Source: Chthonomonas sp.
Lineage (GTDB): Bacteria; Armatimonadota; Fimbriimonadia; Fimbriimonadales; Fimbriimonadaceae
Assembly: GCA_016788585.1 (NCBI GenBank)
Contig: JAEURP010000006.1
Span: forward strand, 1 to 64,000
Direction: 5' to 3'
DNA length: 64,000 nt
Positions 61,144 through 64,000 of this stretch are shown one piece after another. Position 1 is the first letter of the stretch; each line of letters opens with the position of its first letter. The notes under the pieces were generated by a model, which was not told the DNA's origin, did no database searches, and saw nothing but the letters and a program-made list of their open reading frames with translations. The position numbers were made by a program, and so were the translations under genes.

Positions 61144-62292
61144 ATGAAGCTCCACGAGTATCAATCCAAGGACCTCCTTGCCAAGCACGGCGTGACGGTG
61201 CCAGGCGGCGAAGTGGCCGACAATCCTGCCGACGCAAAATCTATCGCCGACAGATTTGGCGGCAAAGTGGTGGTCAAGGCTCAAGTCCTAATGGGAGGAC
61301 GGGGCAAAGCGGGCGGCGTCAAGTTGTTTACTGACTCTCAAGCTGCCTCCGACTTCACCAAGGACCTCATCGGAAAAAGGCTTGTAAGTATCCAGAATCC
61401 GGCCGGGATGGTCGTTGAGAAGGTCCTAGTCGCGGAGCAGATCGACATCGCCGAGGAGTACTACCTCAGCGTCCTCATGGATCGAGCGGCTTCAAAACTC
61501 GTGGTAATGATCAGCAAAGAAGGCGGAATGGAGATCGAAGAAGTCGCCGAGAAGAACCCAGAGGCTATTGTCAAGGTCCATGTGGATCCGGCCTGGGGGC
61601 TTTGCGATTATGAGTTACGAGAGGCCGTAGGTAGGGCAAATATCCCCAACGTGGCCCGGGGACAAATGATTTCTATGATTAAGAAATTGGTCAAAACCTA
61701 TATTGAGTCGGATGCCGACCTGATTGAGATCAATCCTTGCGCGCTGACTCCGGAAGGCAAGCTCATCGCTGCCGACGCTAAGGTTTCGATCGACGACAAT
61801 GCCTTGTTCCGGCAATTGGCTTATCAGGAAACCGCCGACGATAGCGCCGAAGACGAGATCGAAGCTGAGGCGGCTCGCCGTGGCATCGCCTACGTTCGCT
61901 TAGACGGCGAGGTAGGAATCATTGGAAACGGAGCCGGACTGGTGATGTGTTCGATGGACGAAGTAAAGGCAGCGGGCGGTCAACCCGCGGACTTCCTCGA
62001 TGTCGGCGGCGGCGCACAGGCCGAACGGGTAAAGAGCTGTGTCGAGTTGGTCATGATGGACCCCAAAGTAAAAGGAATCCTCATCAATATCTTCGGCGGC
62101 ATCACTCGCTGCGACGAAGTTGCGAAGGGGATCCTACAGGCAATTGAAGAGCTTAAGATCACGATTCCAGTGGTCGCACGCATCGAGGGCACGGCAGCAG
62201 AGGCCGGGCGAGCAATTCTTGCGGGGAGCCAAATCGTGCCAGCCCAGTCTATGCAGGAAGCGGCCCAAAAAATCGTTGCCACTACTCGGTAG
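61144..62292 (+). CDS. sucC: Succinyl-CoA synthetase beta subunit
   Basis: 382 residues. N-terminal MKLHEYQSKDLLAKHGVTVP, the ATP-grasp KAQVLMGGRGKAGGVK, LIEINPCALTPEGKLIAADA and the C-terminal power-helix region with GILINIFGGITRCDEVAKGI. It forms succinate and ATP/GTP from succinyl-CoA together with SucD. sucD does not follow: the next gene is on the other strand and overlaps by 11 bp. A malate-CoA ligase beta subunit is a less likely alternative. GGGGGT precedes the ATG. Confidence 0.93.
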   Translation: MKLHEYQSKDLLAKHGVTVPGGEVADNPADAKSIADRFGGKVVVKAQVLMGGRGKAGGVKLFTDSQAASDFTKDLIGKRLVSIQNPAGMVVEKVLVAEQIDIAEEYYLSVLMDRAASKLVVMISKEGGMEIEEVAEKNPEAIVKVHVDPAWGLCDYELREAVGRANIPNVARGQMISMIKKLVKTYIESDADLIEINPCALTPEGKLIAADAKVSIDDNALFRQLAYQETADDSAEDEIEAEAARRGIAYVRLDGEVGIIGNGAGLVMCSMDEVKAAGGQPADFLDVGGGAQAERVKSCVELVMMDPKVKGILINIFGGITRCDEVAKGILQAIEELKITIPVVARIEGTAAEAGRAILAGSQIVPAQSMQEAAQKIVATTR

Positions 62293-63727
62293 TCGCAGCG
62301 TAACTAATCGCATCGGGGGTCTGGCGGCCCCTTAAGATGTGGTAGCGGGACTTGAGCTCCTGAGTTACCTCTGACGAGTTAGGCATCGCAAGGGCGCCGA
62401 TGGTAGCGATAACGCAGTTCATCCAAAAGTGGGTGAACCCATTGTTAAACATCATGTTGTTTAAGACAAGGCCGACGGCAAGCGCTCCGAGGAACGCCAT
62501 CTGCCGACGCTCAAAGGACAGCTTCCGATTTCTGAGGAGTTGGATGCTGGAGAGCATTCCAATCACAATGATCGGCAAGTAGAGGGCGAGCGCCGGTAAT
62601 CCCCCCCACGAAAGAAGCAAAAGGAAGCCGTTATCGATCATCGTGCCCTGCGTGTAGCGATCGGGAATAACCCGTGAGAGTGTCCAGACCAGGCGATCAT
62701 CCGGACCAATTCCCGTCCAAGGACGTTCCTCGATAATGTCATAGGCTTGCCGCCAGCCAATCTCTTGCCGATACTGTAGGGTCGTATCAGTGGCTAAGTT
62801 TGTTTGGGTGGCATAGCCCAGTCGCTCTCCTGCCACTATCACCAGACCAACCATAAGCACCACAAACGCGGTCAGATACGCCTTTCCAAATTTCGGATCG
62901 CGCTTGATAAGCATATAGAGAAAGGTTAGGGTGCAGACGCCGAGCGAAACGTACATCACACGAGACTGTGCAATTAACGCACTAAACAGGAAAAATGATG
63001 CCAGCACAAACTCCCAAGGCACGAGCGAACGTCTTAGGAGCCTCGAGCCGATAATTCCCCAACCGAGAATTCCCTGAAACGCGAGCCATTCTGGCCAACT
63101 CGCCAATCCGGTGGCCCTAACCGAACCGTATCCGTAGGCATTGGGGTCCGCTGTCAACTCGATGATTCTGGCATTGTAGATGTTCTGCAGGATTAAGGCA
63201 GGCGGGACCTTGATGAACTGCAAAACACCGATACCGCAAGACACGCCGAAGAGGACCAGCAGTGCATTCAAGAACCACTTTCGATACTCATGCCAGACGT
63301 GTCCAATCAGCGCCGCATTAATGAAACACATCACCGCCGCAATCAGGAAGTAATTTGAGGTTTCAAAGTCATTAGTTCTCGCAAGTTGAGAACTGGCCAA
63401 ATAGGAGCAAACCGTCAGCCACACTTGGAGGAGAAGTAAGAACCGAATTGGCCAAATCAGCTTGATTGGAATTCCAAGGCGCCACCATGTGATGATCGCA
63501 CATAGGATCGAGCTTAACATCAAGTACCGCAAGCTCGACGCCACGACATTGCTTGGAGGCAACATCATGAACAACAATGGAAACCCAATGTTGATGAAGT
63601 TCCAGTAAAGAAGCACTCGCGTGGAACGGAGGAGGGAAACTAACCTTCCCTCCTCCATTCGCCGACGCAATTGCTCAGGTGTCTGAGCGGCCCGATCTAT
63701 CTTCGCTCGAAGCGGAGCCTGTTCCAT
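62282..63727 (-). CDS. O-antigen ligase / polymerase family membrane protein
   Basis: 481 residues with about 12 hydrophobic segments. A large periplasmic loop (RQEIGWRQAYDIIEERPWTGIG) carries the R..W......i..rPw.G.G pattern of the WaaL/Wzy O-antigen ligase family (PF04932). It would join or polymerise surface glycans on a lipid carrier. It begins five bases after the BY-kinase-like gene, so they form one unit. The 3' end overlaps sucC. Confidence 0.88.
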   Translation of the reverse strand: MEQAPLRAKIDRAAQTPEQLRRRMEEGRLVSLLRSTRVLLYWNFINIGFPLLFMMLPPSNVVASSLRYLMLSSILCAIITWWRLGIPIKLIWPIRFLLLLQVWLTVCSYLASSQLARTNDFETSNYFLIAAVMCFINAALIGHVWHEYRKWFLNALLVLFGVSCGIGVLQFIKVPPALILQNIYNARIIELTADPNAYGYGSVRATGLASWPEWLAFQGILGWGIIGSRLLRRSLVPWEFVLASFFLFSALIAQSRVMYVSLGVCTLTFLYMLIKRDPKFGKAYLTAFVVLMVGLVIVAGERLGYATQTNLATDTTLQYRQEIGWRQAYDIIEERPWTGIGPDDRLVWTLSRVIPDRYTQGTMIDNGFLLLLSWGGLPALALYLPIIVIGMLSSIQLLRNRKLSFERRQMAFLGALAVGLVLNNMMFNNGFTHFWMNCVIATIGALAMPNSSEVTQELKSRYHILRGRQTPDAISYAATTE

Positions 63728-63732
63728 GCTAA

Positions 63733-64000
63733 TTAGGTGGCTTTTGCGTAACCTTGTGCGTTGGCAAATGGCTCGTCGTTGGCTGATGCATCCGTAAGGA
63801 CTAGGCTCACTTCCTTAGCACCGGCTCTTGTCAAGAGTTCATAGCCATTTGGAATCTGAGCATAGTTCGTTGAGTTGGCAGAAACCACCATGTAGACCTC
63901 GTCAACGTCGCCGGCCATTCTCGCCGCATCTGCAAACATATCGCAAGGCGGGAGATCGAAGACGATGATATCGGCACCTGTGCGAAGCTGGCCGAGTACT
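63733..64000 (-). CDS. C-terminus of BY-kinase/CpsD-like P-loop protein (partial)
   Basis: At least 88 residues, running off the window. ADIIVFDLPPCDMFADAARM is the Walker A'/B-like region of bacterial tyrosine kinases and MinD-type ATPases of exopolysaccharide export, followed by VDEVYMVVSANSTN. No tyrosine cluster is present at the C-terminus (ends in GYAKAT), so it may be a regulatory or inactive member. Next to an O-antigen ligase, a role in capsule or EPS chain control is likely. Confidence 0.7.
   Translation of the reverse strand, partial: VLGQLRTGADIIVFDLPPCDMFADAARMAGDVDEVYMVVSANSTNYAQIPNGYELLTRAGAKEVSLVLTDASANDEPFANAQGYAKAT

Overview
The window looks like a gene-dense stretch of a bacterial chromosome of medium-high G+C. 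It most resembles an Armatimonadota genome, probably Fimbriimonadia. That placement is an inference from the gene set: a type IV prepilin-like protein with the FTLIELLVVIAIIAIL stretch followed by FPVFAQAR, a PEP-CTERM protein, MqnD of the futalosine menaquinone route, an archaeal/eukaryotic-type ProRS, a DUF5117-type metalloprotease, a DUF4382/DUF5666-type lipoprotein and many small secreted proteins. No rRNA, CRISPR array, transposase or prophage block was seen. One tRNA gene, tRNA-Gln(CUG), is present. No gene-free stretch exceeds about 300 bases.

Layout. 1-5.8 kb: Fn3-like protein, GT-C glycosyltransferase, lone ABC-2 permease, DUF1579-like protein, RqcH. 5.8-13 kb: SDR and an M16 peptidase pair in one operon, PD-(D/E)XK Fe-S nuclease, MqnD, M61 peptidase, Mpv17-like membrane protein. 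13-21.5 kb (minus strand): gyrA, a frameshifted four-helix-bundle gene, then an apparent operon of a helical membrane protein, DUF423, redoxin-like lipoprotein, GH26-like protein and proS. 21.5-30 kb: fabI, glycosyltransferase, dxr with an RseP-like site-2 protease, lysA, MFS carrier, purB. 30-34 kb: small hypothetical and membrane proteins, a second Fn3 protein and a striking 21-bp repeat array. 34-40 kb: acpP-fabF-xerC-hypothetical operon, secreted EEP phosphohydrolase, intact four-helix-bundle gene, lpd. 40-49 kb: PEP-CTERM protein, GYF/membrane protein, zinc ribbon protein, DUF4382 lipoprotein, a tightly coupled DinB / FAD oxidoreductase / speE / acetyl-xylan esterase operon, and an orphan trpG/pabA. 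49-56.7 kb: metalloprotease, CPBP protease with cysteine desulfurase, prepilin with small lipoprotein, FkbM methyltransferase. 56.7-64 kb: tRNA-Gln, a half-length carB, dockerin-like secreted protein, DUF4380 protein, orphan sucC, O-antigen ligase and the end of a BY-kinase-like gene, which suggests an exopolysaccharide locus continuing outside the window.

Regulation and architecture. Divergent genes often start only 13-40 bp apart, and many start codons sit 5-8 nt after a TANNNT-like -10 hexamer. This suggests widespread leaderless transcription and some symmetric two-way promoters. Convergent genes often overlap at their 3' ends or share a strong bidirectional hairpin.

Most unusual content. 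Two four-helix-bundle (S23/IVS/Avd-like) genes, one intact and one frameshifted, are each bracketed by inverted tandem runs of a short G-rich word that differs between the two loci. A third locus has only the inverted words. A fourth repeat, a 69-bp near-perfect palindrome sharing the GAGGGACAGTT word, sits in frame inside a glycosyltransferase gene. Together these look like an undescribed family of IVS-like or palindromic elements. Separately, CCGCGG recurs eight times at exactly 21-bp spacing upstream of an Fn3 gene.
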